Both the position numbers and the translations under genes were made by a program. The notes under the pieces were generated by a model. The model saw only the letters and a list, made by a program, of their open reading frames with translations. It was not told the origin of the DNA and made no database searches. From Pyrinomonadaceae bacterium (GTDB lineage Bacteria; Acidobacteriota; Blastocatellia; Pyrinomonadales; Pyrinomonadaceae), in NCBI GenBank assembly GCA_025937955.1, contig JAICQI010000027.1:1-17291 (forward strand): a stretch of DNA of 17,291 bases. Reading direction: 5' to 3'. Of this stretch, positions 1 through 7,264 are shown piece after piece; within the stretch, counting starts at the first letter, position 1; every line of letters begins with the position of its first letter.

Positions 1-2533
1 TCCAACTCTCGTTGTCGTAAATGCGCGTCACTTTGTAGCGCCCGTTTTCGATTGCGAAATCCGCGCCGAGCAAACCGGCGACATTTTGCGGAACGGTCGG
101 CATGTCGCCGCCGCGCACGTACGAGTGTCCGACGGCGATCTCGGCGCCCATGATGTCCATCAGGTAATTGAGATCGGCACGATGCATCACGTACGGCAGC
201 AACTGCCCGTACATCTGTTTCATCTTCGGCCAATCCGTACCGTGCATGTTTTGCACGTAGAGATAGTCGCGCTGGTTGCGCCAGCCTTCGTTGAAGATTT
301 GTTTGAACTCTTCCCTGGGCTCGAGATACATGCGCAGGGCGAAGTTCAAACGTCCAGTGCCTGGTTGTGGGGGTGTGCGATCGGAATCGACGAGGAACAA
401 CTGCGGTGGCGGAGCGTTGCCCGGACCGCCACCTGGTCCACCACCCTGAGCGCCGCCACCGGTCGCCGCGCGATAGACCAACTTGCGACGATCGGCGCTG
501 ATTTCATAAGCAGCAACGTTGCCGGCGAACGTTGTCGCACGGCGATCGCACAAGCGATAGCGCCACAGTTCATTGCTTCCGCCCCCGGCGCCCGCAGCGC
601 CGGGACCGCTCGGGCCAGTGTTAGGTCTTGATTCAAGGAAGAATACCTGGCCATCGACGCCGGCTTGTAGATCTGTGTACGGGCGTTCCGTGATACCCGG
701 AACTGCGACGATTCGCTGTTGCAGCCCGTCAAAATCGATCTGCACCGTCACTGGAGCACGCGGTCCGCGCTGACCGCCACCACCGACGGCGCCTTCACCA
801 CCTTCAGTACCGAACCCTATCGGATCGCCGGGACACGCGCCCGGTGGCAGTCTGCGCGTGCCTGTTCCAACACCGCGATCTTCGTCACTCTCCGGCAACA
901 GCGGACTCGGATCAGTTTTACGCAGCACCGCGAAATAGAGCCCGAAGGTGGGCACGCGATCGTACGAAGTCATGTCGAGCCATTGCGAACGCAGTCCGAA
1001 ATCTGTTGACGCGAGAAACCAGAGATACTTCCCGTTCGCGTCCCATGCGGGCCACACGGCGTCTGCAAGCCCGTCGGTGACCTGTTTGGTCTCGCCGGTC
1101 TCGACGTTGCTCACAAAGATCGCGTGATACAGCGAGCGCAAACGACTCGAATATGCAACCCACTTCGAATCCGGACTCCACACCGGATTCAACGTGCGCG
1201 CCGGCACCATCCACGGATCCTGGCCCACAATCTTCGCCTGCTCCGTCGCCACGTCCAGCACCCACACCTTCAAGTTCGTGTCAGTGAAAAGAATCTTCTT
1301 CGAATCTGGCGACCACGACGGCGTGTAGTAATGCGTCGGCTTTGCGAGCGTGATTTCACGTGGCGGCGTGAGTCCGTCCTGCGCTTCGATCACGAGTTTG
1401 TACTCGCCTGATTTGTCGCTGAAGTAAGAAACAAATTTGCCGTCAGGCGACCATGCCGGATCGCGCTCGGCGGATCCACTCGAGTTCGTCAGGTTGCGCA
1501 CGTCGCCTTTGTCAGCCGGGATCGTGAAGATCTCGCCACGCGCTTCAACTACGACGCGCTTGCCGGTGGGCGACAGCGCCATGTTGGTAAGACGATTCGA
1601 AACGTCTTCCCAGTTTGGCATCATCCACGGAAAGTCGCCGGCGGCGACGATGTTTACGATCCGAGTTTTGCCGTTCTTCGGATCGAGCTCGTGAACGTAG
1701 CCTGCTTGTTCGAACACAATCGTGCCCGCGCCGGAATCCATCGACTTCACGTCGAAGTCAGTGAACTTCGTAATCTGTGCGAGCTTCTTGCTCTTCGTTT
1801 GATACTCCCAGACGTTTGCCACACCGTCGCGATCCGAGATGAAGAAGACTGAGTCGTCGACCCACACCGGATTGATGTCCTTTGAGTCAGTCCAGGGTGG
1901 AGTGACGAGGTCGTAAGTTTTTAGATCGACGATCCAGATCGGACGGTTTTGTCCGCCGCGATAGTTGCGACGTTCTTCGTCCCAGGAGTTATTCATGCGA
2001 TAGGCGACGCGGGTGCCGTCCGCGGAGAGCTTGCCCTGGTAAGCACGCGGCAACACCATCGGTTCTTCAACTCCGCCTTCAGCTGAAACCGTCCAAAACC
2101 GCGGCGCGCCGCTCGGCGACCAGGTGGCGCGGGTTGATGAAAAGAGGATTGATTTGCCGTCGGGTGTCCAGCCTTCAACCAGGTCGGCGCCCGGATGCCA
2201 CGTCAATCGGCGTGGCTCGCCACCTTCCGAAGAAACGATGTAGACGTCGAAGTTGCCTGCATACTCGCCGCTGAATGCGACCCATCGTCCGTCAGGCGAG
2301 AAGTGCGGATTGCCGGTCTGTCCCTGAAAACTCGTCAGTCGCCGCGCGCTGCCGCCGGCTCTTGGCACGACCCAAATGTTGTTGGCGTAAGCAAAACCGA
2401 TCTGGGTTGAACTGACTGTCGGCGTGCGCAGGAGTCGAGTTTGGCCTCCGTGTCCGTTTTGTGCCTCGGTTTGTAGGGGGAAAACCAAAAAACAGAAGAC
2501 CAGGACGAACGGGAGAGAGATGCGGCTGGGCAT
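1..2533 (-). CDS. Tricorn-like S41 peptidase, secreted (3' end beyond window)
   Basis: The frame stays open from an ATG at 2533 to the window edge (844 codons), so the C-terminal part is missing. The ATG has a GGAGG site 7 nt upstream (2541-2545). Residues 1-25 form a signal peptide (hydrophobic FVLVFCFLVF, then ending near TEAQ). About residues 30-700 carry many PD40-type beta-propeller repeats (SPDGRW, SPDGKF, SPDSKK), as in the two propellers of tricorn protease. Gly/Pro-rich insertions occur late in this region (around residues 690-705). After it comes a helical segment and GAEIAVGHSYVRGGD, whose His803 matches the catalytic His of the tricorn C1 domain. The last visible residues (LLGADFAIENGRYKV) look like the start of the PDZ domain. 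The catalytic Ser would lie outside the window. Known family role: degradation of peptides; here probably periplasmic. Family assignment is strong; substrate unknown. Confidence 0.9.
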   Translation of the reverse strand, partial: MPSRISLPFVLVFCFLVFPLQTEAQNGHGGQTRLLRTPTVSSTQIGFAYANNIWVVPRAGGSARRLTSFQGQTGNPHFSPDGRWVAFSGEYAGNFDVYIVSSEGGEPRRLTWHPGADLVEGWTPDGKSILFSSTRATWSPSGAPRFWTVSAEGGVEEPMVLPRAYQGKLSADGTRVAYRMNNSWDEERRNYRGGQNRPIWIVDLKTYDLVTPPWTDSKDINPVWVDDSVFFISDRDGVANVWEYQTKSKKLAQITKFTDFDVKSMDSGAGTIVFEQAGYVHELDPKNGKTRIVNIVAAGDFPWMMPNWEDVSNRLTNMALSPTGKRVVVEARGEIFTIPADKGDVRNLTNSSGSAERDPAWSPDGKFVSYFSDKSGEYKLVIEAQDGLTPPREITLAKPTHYYTPSWSPDSKKILFTDTNLKVWVLDVATEQAKIVGQDPWMVPARTLNPVWSPDSKWVAYSSRLRSLYHAIFVSNVETGETKQVTDGLADAVWPAWDANGKYLWFLASTDFGLRSQWLDMTSYDRVPTFGLYFAVLRKTDPSPLLPESDEDRGVGTGTRRLPPGACPGDPIGFGTEGGEGAVGGGGQRGPRAPVTVQIDFDGLQQRIVAVPGITERPYTDLQAGVDGQVFFLESRPNTGPSGPGAAGAGGGSNELWRYRLCDRRATTFAGNVAAYEISADRRKLVYRAATGGGAQGGGPGGGPGNAPPPQLFLVDSDRTPPQPGTGRLNFALRMYLEPREEFKQIFNEGWRNQRDYLYVQNMHGTDWPKMKQMYGQLLPYVMHRADLNYLMDIMGAEIAVGHSYVRGGDMPTVPQNVAGLLGADFAIENGRYKVTRIYDNESW

Positions 2534-2540
2534 GATGTGT

Positions 2541-2545
2541 CCTCC
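2541..2545 (-). promoter_or_regulatory. Shine-Dalgarno GGAGG of the tricorn-like gene
   Basis: On the minus strand, GGAGG precedes the ATG at 2533 by 7 nt and fixes the start of the peptidase gene just before its signal peptide. Confidence 0.75.
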
Positions 2546-2585
2546 AAGGCTGCGTGGCTGAAAAAGGATTGCTGAAGCGAAATCA

Positions 2586-2591
2586 TTATAG
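2586..2591 (-). promoter_or_regulatory. Candidate -10 box TATAAT for the tricorn-like gene
   Basis: Read on the minus strand this is an exact TATAAT about 53 nt upstream of the tricorn-like start codon. No convincing -35 TTGACA is visible at 16-18 nt; that position is occupied by the palindromic element. The call rests on the -10 match and position only. Confidence 0.35.
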
Positions 2592-2617
2592 GTCATATAT
2601 GTCCTATAGGACCTATT
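2589..2617. repeat. Palindromic element between divergent genes
   Basis: The outer arms ATAGGTC (2589-2595) and GACCTAT (2611-2617) are inverted copies. Inside lies a perfect 12-bp palindrome, GTCCTATAGGAC (2602-2613). The 12-mer ATAGGACCTATT at 2607-2618 is the reverse complement of AATAGGTCCTAT found at 9138-9149. The element lies between the divergent tricorn-like and DUF2911 genes and overlaps the candidate TATAAT box. It could be an operator or a copy of a short dispersed repeat. Confidence 0.6.
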
Positions 2618-2648
2618 CTTTGATATCATCTCCGCCAAACCCAACCAC

Positions 2649-2654
2649 GAGGAG
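2649..2654 (+). promoter_or_regulatory. Shine-Dalgarno GAGGAG deciding the DUF2911 start
   Basis: GAGGAG ends 7 nt before the ATG at 2662. This supports that start over the in-frame upstream starts back to 2554, which would add a non-signal-like N-terminus running through the palindrome. Confidence 0.75.
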
Positions 2655-2661
2655 AAAGATC

Positions 2662-3612
2662 ATGAGTTTCCTGAAACGTAGTTCTGTTTCCTTCTTCGCC
2701 ATACTGTTTGTGTTGTGCTTTGCGGCTTCGGCATTCGCGCAGATCACTGTGCCGCGTCCGAGCCAGGCCGCGAGCGTGATGCAAAGAGTCGGGGTCACCG
2801 ACATCACGATTACTTACAGCCGGCCGGGCGTGAAAGGTCGAAAGATCTGGGGTGACCCACTGCCGGAGCAAGCCAGTGTCACGGGTGAGGCCACGCTCGA
2901 CGATCAGAACAAGCGACCGAAAGATGCTGCCATCGTTCCGTATGGCCATATTTGGCGCACTGGCGCCAATGAGGCAACGCAGTTCGTCGTGACTGACGAC
3001 GTTTTGATCAACGGACAGAAGCTTGCTGCCGGGAGTTATAGCCTGCACACGATCCCGACCAAAGATGAGTGGACCATCGTCTTCAATGGTGCTGCGAACC
3101 AGTGGGGCAGCTTCGCCTACGATCCAGCGAAGGACACGTTGCGCGTCAAAGCGAAGCCACAGTTGGTCAACGAAAACCAGGAATGGCTGGCGTTCAACAT
3201 CGAGCCAGTTGGTGAAGACTCGGCGCAGGTAAACATTCGTTGGGAAAAGATCAGCGTTCCGTTCACTGTTAAAGTGCCGGATGTTGCGGCGACCACGATG
3301 GCTAAACTGAAATCGACTGTCGGCAACGCCAAGCCCGATGATTGGCGCACACGACTGCAGGCTGGAAATTATCTGCTCAATAACAAAGACGCGTCGGATG
3401 ACGCGCTGGGAATGGAGTGGCTGGACCAGTCGATCAAGGTGAAGGAGACTTTCCAGAATCTTGCAGCGAAGGCGAACGCGTTGTACAAGGCCGGCAAGAA
3501 AGCAGAGGCCATCGCGCTTGCCGAACAGGCAGTTCAACGTGGGAAGACCGATAAAGTCGATACGACGAACTTCGAAAAGCGACTGGCTGATATGAAGGCC
3601 GGCAAGATCTAA
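2662..3612 (+). CDS. Secreted DUF2911 family protein with C-terminal helical repeat
   Basis: The product is 316 aa. Residues 1-27 are a signal peptide (Lys/Arg, then FFAILFVLCFAASAFAQ). Residues about 34-203 match the DUF2911 family: the opening RPSQAASVMQRVG, then ITYSRPGVKGRKIWG, VPYGHIWRTGANEAT, LAAGSYSLHTIP and a closing strand IRWEKISVPF. The remainder (about 225-300) is helical with a TPR-like look (AKANALYKAGKKAEAIALAEQA). DUF2911 proteins are common in Bacteroidota and Acidobacteriota and have no settled biochemical function; export to the periplasm is inferred from the signal peptide. The gene is divergent from the tricorn-like peptidase across a gap of about 130 bp containing a palindrome. 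The start was chosen from the GAGGAG site and the signal peptide. Confidence 0.88.
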   Translation: MSFLKRSSVSFFAILFVLCFAASAFAQITVPRPSQAASVMQRVGVTDITITYSRPGVKGRKIWGDPLPEQASVTGEATLDDQNKRPKDAAIVPYGHIWRTGANEATQFVVTDDVLINGQKLAAGSYSLHTIPTKDEWTIVFNGAANQWGSFAYDPAKDTLRVKAKPQLVNENQEWLAFNIEPVGEDSAQVNIRWEKISVPFTVKVPDVAATTMAKLKSTVGNAKPDDWRTRLQAGNYLLNNKDASDDALGMEWLDQSIKVKETFQNLAAKANALYKAGKKAEAIALAEQAVQRGKTDKVDTTNFEKRLADMKAGKI

Positions 3613-3619
3613 ACTTTAA

Positions 3620-3673
3620 CCGCAGATGAACGCAGAAAAACGCTGATCTGCGTTCATTAGCGTTCATCTGCGG
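3620..3673. repeat. Dispersed hairpin repeat copy R1
   Basis: A perfect 14-bp inverted repeat: CCGCAGATGAACGC at 3620-3633 and GCGTTCATCTGCGG at 3660-3673. A second possible pairing is TGAACGCAG (3627-3635) with CTGCGTTCA (3648-3656). It sits in the gap between the DUF2911 gene and the CYTH gene, ending 14 nt before the CYTH ATG. Related copies are at 5438-5490, 7181-7212 (degenerate) and 16799-16857. Confidence 0.85.
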
Positions 3674-3687
3674 CTTAATTGATCCAC

Positions 3688-4269
3688 ATGGGTGTTGCTA
3701 AGCTTACCGATCAAAACACGATTGTTCCCGACAGCAGGTACGCACGCGTCGAGCGTGAGCGACGTTATCTCCTGCGCGATTTACCGGAGGGAATGACGCG
3801 CGCCGATCCCCATCTACAGATCACCGACAACTACATGACCGGCTCGCGCCTGCGACTGCGCAAAGTGCGTGAGCCGCGCACAAACAAGTGGACCGTCAAG
3901 TTCACGCAGAAGTTCGCGCCTAACCCTGAAGACTTAGCGCGCACGATCATCACGAACACTTATCTCAACGCGCTCGAAGCAGAAGTCTTATCGCCGATCT
4001 TCAACAGCAACGAGATTCGCAAGAACCGTTATCCATTCGAGTTCGACGGGCGCGAGTTTTCGATCGACATGTTTCTCGGCGACCTTTTCGGCCTGGTGCT
4101 CGCCGAAACCAGCTTCGAAACCGACGAAGATCTCGACAACTTTCCCACGCCGCCGTTCGCGCTTGTGGACGTCACCAACGAACCGCTGTTCAGCGGCGGC
4201 AGGCTTTGCGAACTGACGTTTTCTGACGTTCGTGCTGAGATCGCGAAGCGCCGTCTGCTAATAGTTTGA
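3688..4269 (+). CDS. CYTH domain protein (triphosphate tunnel metalloenzyme fold)
   Basis: The product is 193 aa from the ATG at 3688. The N-terminal ExExK-type signature appears as VERERRYLL (E22, E24, with Arg at 26 where Lys is usual). Other charged strands expected of the tunnel fold follow: GSRLRLRKV (54-58), WTVKF with K71, EAEVL (97-101), RKNRYPFEF (R114), FSIDMF (D127) and LVLAETSFE (E140, E144). The ending DVTNEPLFSGGRLCE resembles the usual CYTH DVT-x-(D/E)-P close. Members bind a triphosphate and divalent metal, acting for example as triphosphatases or adenylate cyclases; which one cannot be told here. No Shine-Dalgarno is visible before 3688; TTG at 3679 is an in-frame alternative. 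The following lipoprotein gene is 14 nt downstream. Confidence 0.82.
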   Translation: MGVAKLTDQNTIVPDSRYARVERERRYLLRDLPEGMTRADPHLQITDNYMTGSRLRLRKVREPRTNKWTVKFTQKFAPNPEDLARTIITNTYLNALEAEVLSPIFNSNEIRKNRYPFEFDGREFSIDMFLGDLFGLVLAETSFETDEDLDNFPTPPFALVDVTNEPLFSGGRLCELTFSDVRAEIAKRRLLIV

Positions 4270-4283
4270 TAAGATAAGGCGCG

Positions 4284-5438
4284 ATGACTGTTCGCACCTG
4301 CTTGATCATCGCGTGTTTAGTCGTTTCTCCAGGCTGTCGAAAAACTTCAACCCCTCCACCAACTGCGCCGCCGGTCGAAACAGCCACTCCATCGCCGGAG
4401 TTAAGTCACGTCGTGGGCGGTGAGACACCGGCGCCCCAGACCAAATATTTCAAAGGCTCGATTGGTAGTTCGCTCGACCTGCAAATGAAACTGGTGCGCA
4501 CGGGCGACCAACTTGCGGGCAGCTACTTCTACCAGAAGATCGGCACGCGCATTAACCTGCGCGGCAATGTCGATAAAGACGGCAATCTCACGCTCGAAGA
4601 GTTCGATCAAGCCGGCAAGCAGACGGGCTTGTTCAAGGGGATCTGGACTGTTGATGCCGGCGATGGACTGATCAACCTGGCGGGTAACTGGTCGAAGCCG
4701 CCCGGTGAGAAGGGCAGCGAGAAGAAGACCGCGTTTTCAGTTCACGAGGAGCCGATCGCTTTCACTGGCGACGTCGAGATTGCGTCAAAGTCGATCAAAG
4801 AGAGCAACAAGAAACTGAGGTACGAGATCGAGGCGAAGTATCCGCAACTAACCGGCAGCGCCAATCCAAACTTCGAGAAGTTTAATCAAGCGGCGCGCGC
4901 GTTAGTGAGTAAGGAAGTTTCAGACTTTAAAAAAGGGATGCAGCCGGAAGGCGATGACGAATTAGAACCTCCCAGCGATGAGTCCAGCGGCAGCGACTTG
5001 AGCGTCAGTTACACCGTGTCGTTGGCGCAGGACGATCTGGTGAGCATCAAGTTTGACGTCAGCAATTACGAGGCGGGGGCGGCGCATCCGCATCCCTATT
5101 CACACGTACTCAATTACGATCTGAAAAATGGGAAGCAGTTGAAACTGAGCGATCTTTTCAAGCCCGGGGCCAGGTTTCTTCAGACGATCGCGACTTACTG
5201 TATTGCTGATCTAAAGAAACAGGCGAAGGATTTGCCGGTGGATCAGATTGAGAGTGGCGCGGCTGCCAAGTCGGAAAACTACTCAAGCTGGACCATTACG
5301 AGACGCGGTCTGGGCATCAATTTTGACGCCTACCAGGTAGGCCCTTACGCTGCCGGCCCGCAGTTCGTACTCGTGCCGTATTCGACGTTGAAAGACTTAA
5401 TCAACCCTGACGGACCTATCGCTCAATTCGGGAAATAA
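4284..5438 (+). CDS. Lipoprotein with DUF3298 (RsiV-like) domain
   Basis: The product is 384 aa. The N-terminus MTVRTCLIIACLVVSPGC is a short signal peptide whose lipobox-like SPGC puts the acylated Cys at 18; Pro at -2 makes the lipobox non-ideal. A Pro/Thr-rich linker (about 19-52) follows, typical of tethered lipoproteins. Residues 55-160 form a beta-rich region of unknown family. About residues 165-265 resemble the DUF4163-type half, and 263-370 carry the DUF3298 signature (YEAGAAHPHPYSHVLNYDL then LSDLFKPG). RsiV uses this fold to bind lysozyme, but here there is no anti-sigma segment, so a binding or envelope role is only inferred. The gene sits 14 nt after the CYTH gene, and its stop codon touches hairpin repeat R2. 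Confidence 0.82.
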   Translation: MTVRTCLIIACLVVSPGCRKTSTPPPTAPPVETATPSPELSHVVGGETPAPQTKYFKGSIGSSLDLQMKLVRTGDQLAGSYFYQKIGTRINLRGNVDKDGNLTLEEFDQAGKQTGLFKGIWTVDAGDGLINLAGNWSKPPGEKGSEKKTAFSVHEEPIAFTGDVEIASKSIKESNKKLRYEIEAKYPQLTGSANPNFEKFNQAARALVSKEVSDFKKGMQPEGDDELEPPSDESSGSDLSVSYTVSLAQDDLVSIKFDVSNYEAGAAHPHPYSHVLNYDLKNGKQLKLSDLFKPGARFLQTIATYCIADLKKQAKDLPVDQIESGAAAKSENYSSWTITRRGLGINFDAYQVGPYAAGPQFVLVPYSTLKDLINPDGPIAQFGK

Positions 5439-5490
5439 GCCGCAGACGAACGCAGATCAGCCCTGCGTTAATCTGCGTTTATTTGCGGCT
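5438..5490. repeat. Dispersed hairpin repeat copy R2 at a convergent gene junction
   Basis: The outer arms AGCCGCA (5438-5444) and TGCGGCT (5484-5490) enclose a perfect inner inverted repeat, AACGCAGAT (5449-5457) and ATCTGCGTT (5471-5479). The copy begins at the last base of the DUF3298 lipoprotein stop codon and covers the last ten codons and stop of the convergent MFS gene. It may serve as a shared transcript end, although neither flank is T-rich. Confidence 0.8.
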
Positions 5491-6704
5491 AAATAAAATG
5501 CCAGCAGGAATGCGACAAACATGATCGCCGCCGCAGTCCAGAAGGTGACGAAGAGTGATTGGTCGCTCATGTAGTGTGGCAGGCCGTCGGCTCCGAGGTG
5601 TGCAATGGAGCTGCTGATTAGTATCGCAGCGAGAGAAGGACCGACTGCGCGCGCGAGGCTCGCCGTCGATTGAGTTACACCTAACACAACTCCCTGCTGC
5701 GCCGGACCGGCACTTTTTGAAGCGAGACTCGTCAGCGCCGGAGTCGCGAGCGAGTTCCCCATCGAAAAGACGCCACCGCCAACGAGCAGCGCCGCCAATC
5801 CACCCGCAGCCGGTCCAACAAACGGAACTGCAAACAAGCTGATCGCAAAACACAGCGCACCGACGATCACCAGTGGCAGCTCGCCGAAACGCTTCACCAA
5901 ACGCCCGATCAACCCACCTTGAATGATCACGGCGATCAATCCGACGTAAGCGAAAAGATATCCGGTGTGTTGCGCGTCGTAACCGAAGCGAAACATCGTG
6001 TAAAGGGAAAACGCCGTCGTCATGATCGAGAACGCGACAATGAACAGAAAATAGATGACCAGGACAAACGCCAGCCGCGGCTGTTTCAGTGAAAGCATCA
6101 CTTGACGCAGGCTGCGACCGCGAGCGGCTGAGTTTTTCGCGGGATGATCCGGCGTGACTGTCTCCGGCAGCGTGAAATAGAGCAGCATCGCATTCGCAAA
6201 GCAGAGAACTGCGGCAAAGATAAACGGCACGTGAATACCCCAACGGCTCAGGATGCCACCGATCGCTGGTCCAAAAATGAATCCGAGACCAAAGGCGGCG
6301 CCGATCAGTCCCATTCCTTTGGCGCGGTTTTCTTCGGTGGTGATGTCGGCGATGTACGCTTGAGCCGTGGAGATGTTGCCGCCGGTAATGCCGTCGAGAA
6401 TGCGTCCGAGGAAAAGCATGAAGAGGGTTTTAGCGAATCCGAGTATGAGAAAGCCGATGCCGGTGCCGATGATCGAGAGTAGCAGCACCGGTCGTCGTCC
6501 ATGTTTGTCTGACAAACCTCCGAGCACCGGCGAGAAGATCAGTTGCATGATCGAATACGAAGCGAAGAGTAGTCCCACCGTGCGTGGTGTGGCGTTGAAG
6601 GCGGTGCCCTCGGCGTAGAACGGCAATACCGGAATGACGATGCCGAAGCCAACCAGATCGATGAAGACGGTGGTAAAGATGACGACCAGCGGTGAGCGCT
6701 TCAT
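5457..6704 (-). CDS. MFS drug-efflux transporter, TetA/DHA1 type
   Basis: The product is 415 aa with the usual 12 hydrophobic segments of the DHA1 branch. The N-terminus VVIFTTVFIDLVGFGIVIPV is typical of TetA-like proteins. The loop 2-3 motif A is intact (GGLSDKHGRRP, 62-72), Arg101 lies in GRILDGITGG, and the motif-C-like GAAFGLGFIFGPAIGG is at 135-150. Family members export drugs such as tetracycline by proton antiport, but many TetA-like chromosomal proteins do not confer resistance, so the substrate is unknown. The gene follows doxX by 13 nt on the same strand and is probably co-transcribed; no Shine-Dalgarno is visible. The C-terminal AANKRRLTQG is encoded entirely inside repeat R2, suggesting that insertion of the repeat replaced the original end. 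Confidence 0.9.
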   Translation of the reverse strand: MKRSPLVVIFTTVFIDLVGFGIVIPVLPFYAEGTAFNATPRTVGLLFASYSIMQLIFSPVLGGLSDKHGRRPVLLLSIIGTGIGFLILGFAKTLFMLFLGRILDGITGGNISTAQAYIADITTEENRAKGMGLIGAAFGLGFIFGPAIGGILSRWGIHVPFIFAAVLCFANAMLLYFTLPETVTPDHPAKNSAARGRSLRQVMLSLKQPRLAFVLVIYFLFIVAFSIMTTAFSLYTMFRFGYDAQHTGYLFAYVGLIAVIIQGGLIGRLVKRFGELPLVIVGALCFAISLFAVPFVGPAAGGLAALLVGGGVFSMGNSLATPALTSLASKSAGPAQQGVVLGVTQSTASLARAVGPSLAAILISSSIAHLGADGLPHYMSDQSLFVTFWTAAAIMFVAFLLAFYLAANKRRLTQG

Positions 6705-6717
6705 TGTGCTTGTTTGT

Positions 6718-7155
6718 TTATCTGCGTCCTCTGCTCAACGCGCGGTCGACTGATGCCTGCCCGCCGCCGGCAATCAGCAGCGCCACGGCCATTGCGAGCA
6801 GGCTTAACGGATACTCGTAACCGCGGTTTGACGCGAAGAAGCCGCCGGACAAGTGTACTCCCACCACAGCCGTCAGCATCGTGCAGGCGATGAAGAACGC
6901 GCCCACGCGAGTTAAGAAGCCGAGACCGATGAGCAGACCGCCGACCAGTTCGGAGAGCGCTGCCAGGGCCAGCCATAGCCATGCAGGACGCATGAATGCG
7001 AAAGGCGTGTTACCCCCGATAAAGGCGTTGAAACCGGAACCGCCGAAAGTGCCCAGTACTTTCTGTGATCCGTGCGCGATCATGACGGCCGCGAGCGCCA
7101 GGCGAATCGGAACGGTAAACCAGGTTGGAGAGGTCGCGATAATTCGATTAAGCAT
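6718..7155 (-). CDS. DoxX family integral membrane protein
   Basis: The product is 145 aa from the ATG at 7155, which has GAGGA about 11 nt upstream. An open frame continues upstream to 7221, but those codons come from a degenerate copy of the hairpin repeat and look nothing like DoxX, so the internal start is preferred. The sequence matches DoxX: PIRLALAAVMIAHGSQKVLG in the first helix, the central AALSELVGGLLIGLGFLTRVGA, and two further hydrophobic segments (AFFIACTMLTAVVGVHL, YPLSLLAMAVALLIAGGG). Four membrane helices are expected. DoxX-like proteins are linked in other bacteria to redox and thiol stress at the inner membrane, with no firm reaction. The MFS gene lies 13 nt downstream. Confidence 0.87.
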   Translation of the reverse strand: MLNRIIATSPTWFTVPIRLALAAVMIAHGSQKVLGTFGGSGFNAFIGGNTPFAFMRPAWLWLALAALSELVGGLLIGLGFLTRVGAFFIACTMLTAVVGVHLSGGFFASNRGYEYPLSLLAMAVALLIAGGGQASVDRALSRGRR

Positions 7156-7180
7156 GTCTAAGTTGTTCCTCGTTATTGGA

Positions 7181-7212
7181 CGCAGGTCTACGCGGATTAA
7201 AACGCAGATCTG
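7181..7212. repeat. Degenerate copy of the CGCAGAT hairpin repeat (R3)
   Basis: CGCAGGTCTACGCGGATTAA followed by AACGCAGATCTG resembles R1, R2 and R4 in word content but lacks a full hairpin. It lies between the divergent doxX and M61 peptidase genes, in the probable doxX leader. Confidence 0.6.
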
Positions 7213-7264
7213 TAGTAACATTTAATCGCACTTGTCATCAACTTCTCGAAAGATGCTTTACTGA

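Noticed and set aside
86..1694. Several short plus-strand frames across the left edge
   Set aside because: They are antisense to the continuous tricorn-like frame, which is open for 844 codons and carries propeller repeats and the catalytic His.
2626..3537. Long open frame (303 codons) on the minus strand opposite the DUF2911 gene
   Set aside because: It lies antisense inside a clearly coding gene with family motifs, has no ribosome binding site, and its translation is Arg/Leu/His-rich without any recognisable domain.
5479..6243. 254-codon frame on the same strand within the MFS gene
   Set aside because: It is an out-of-frame shadow; the MFS frame shows motif A and all membrane helices across the region.
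5457..6704. Acquired tetracycline-resistance gene
   Set aside because: The protein is TetA-like in motifs, but there is no tetR, transposon or integron context, and chromosomal DHA1 transporters of this kind are common without resistance.
7156..7221. Extended DoxX start at 7221
   Set aside because: The added residues come from the degenerate hairpin repeat, and the DoxX-like sequence begins after the internal Met at 7155.
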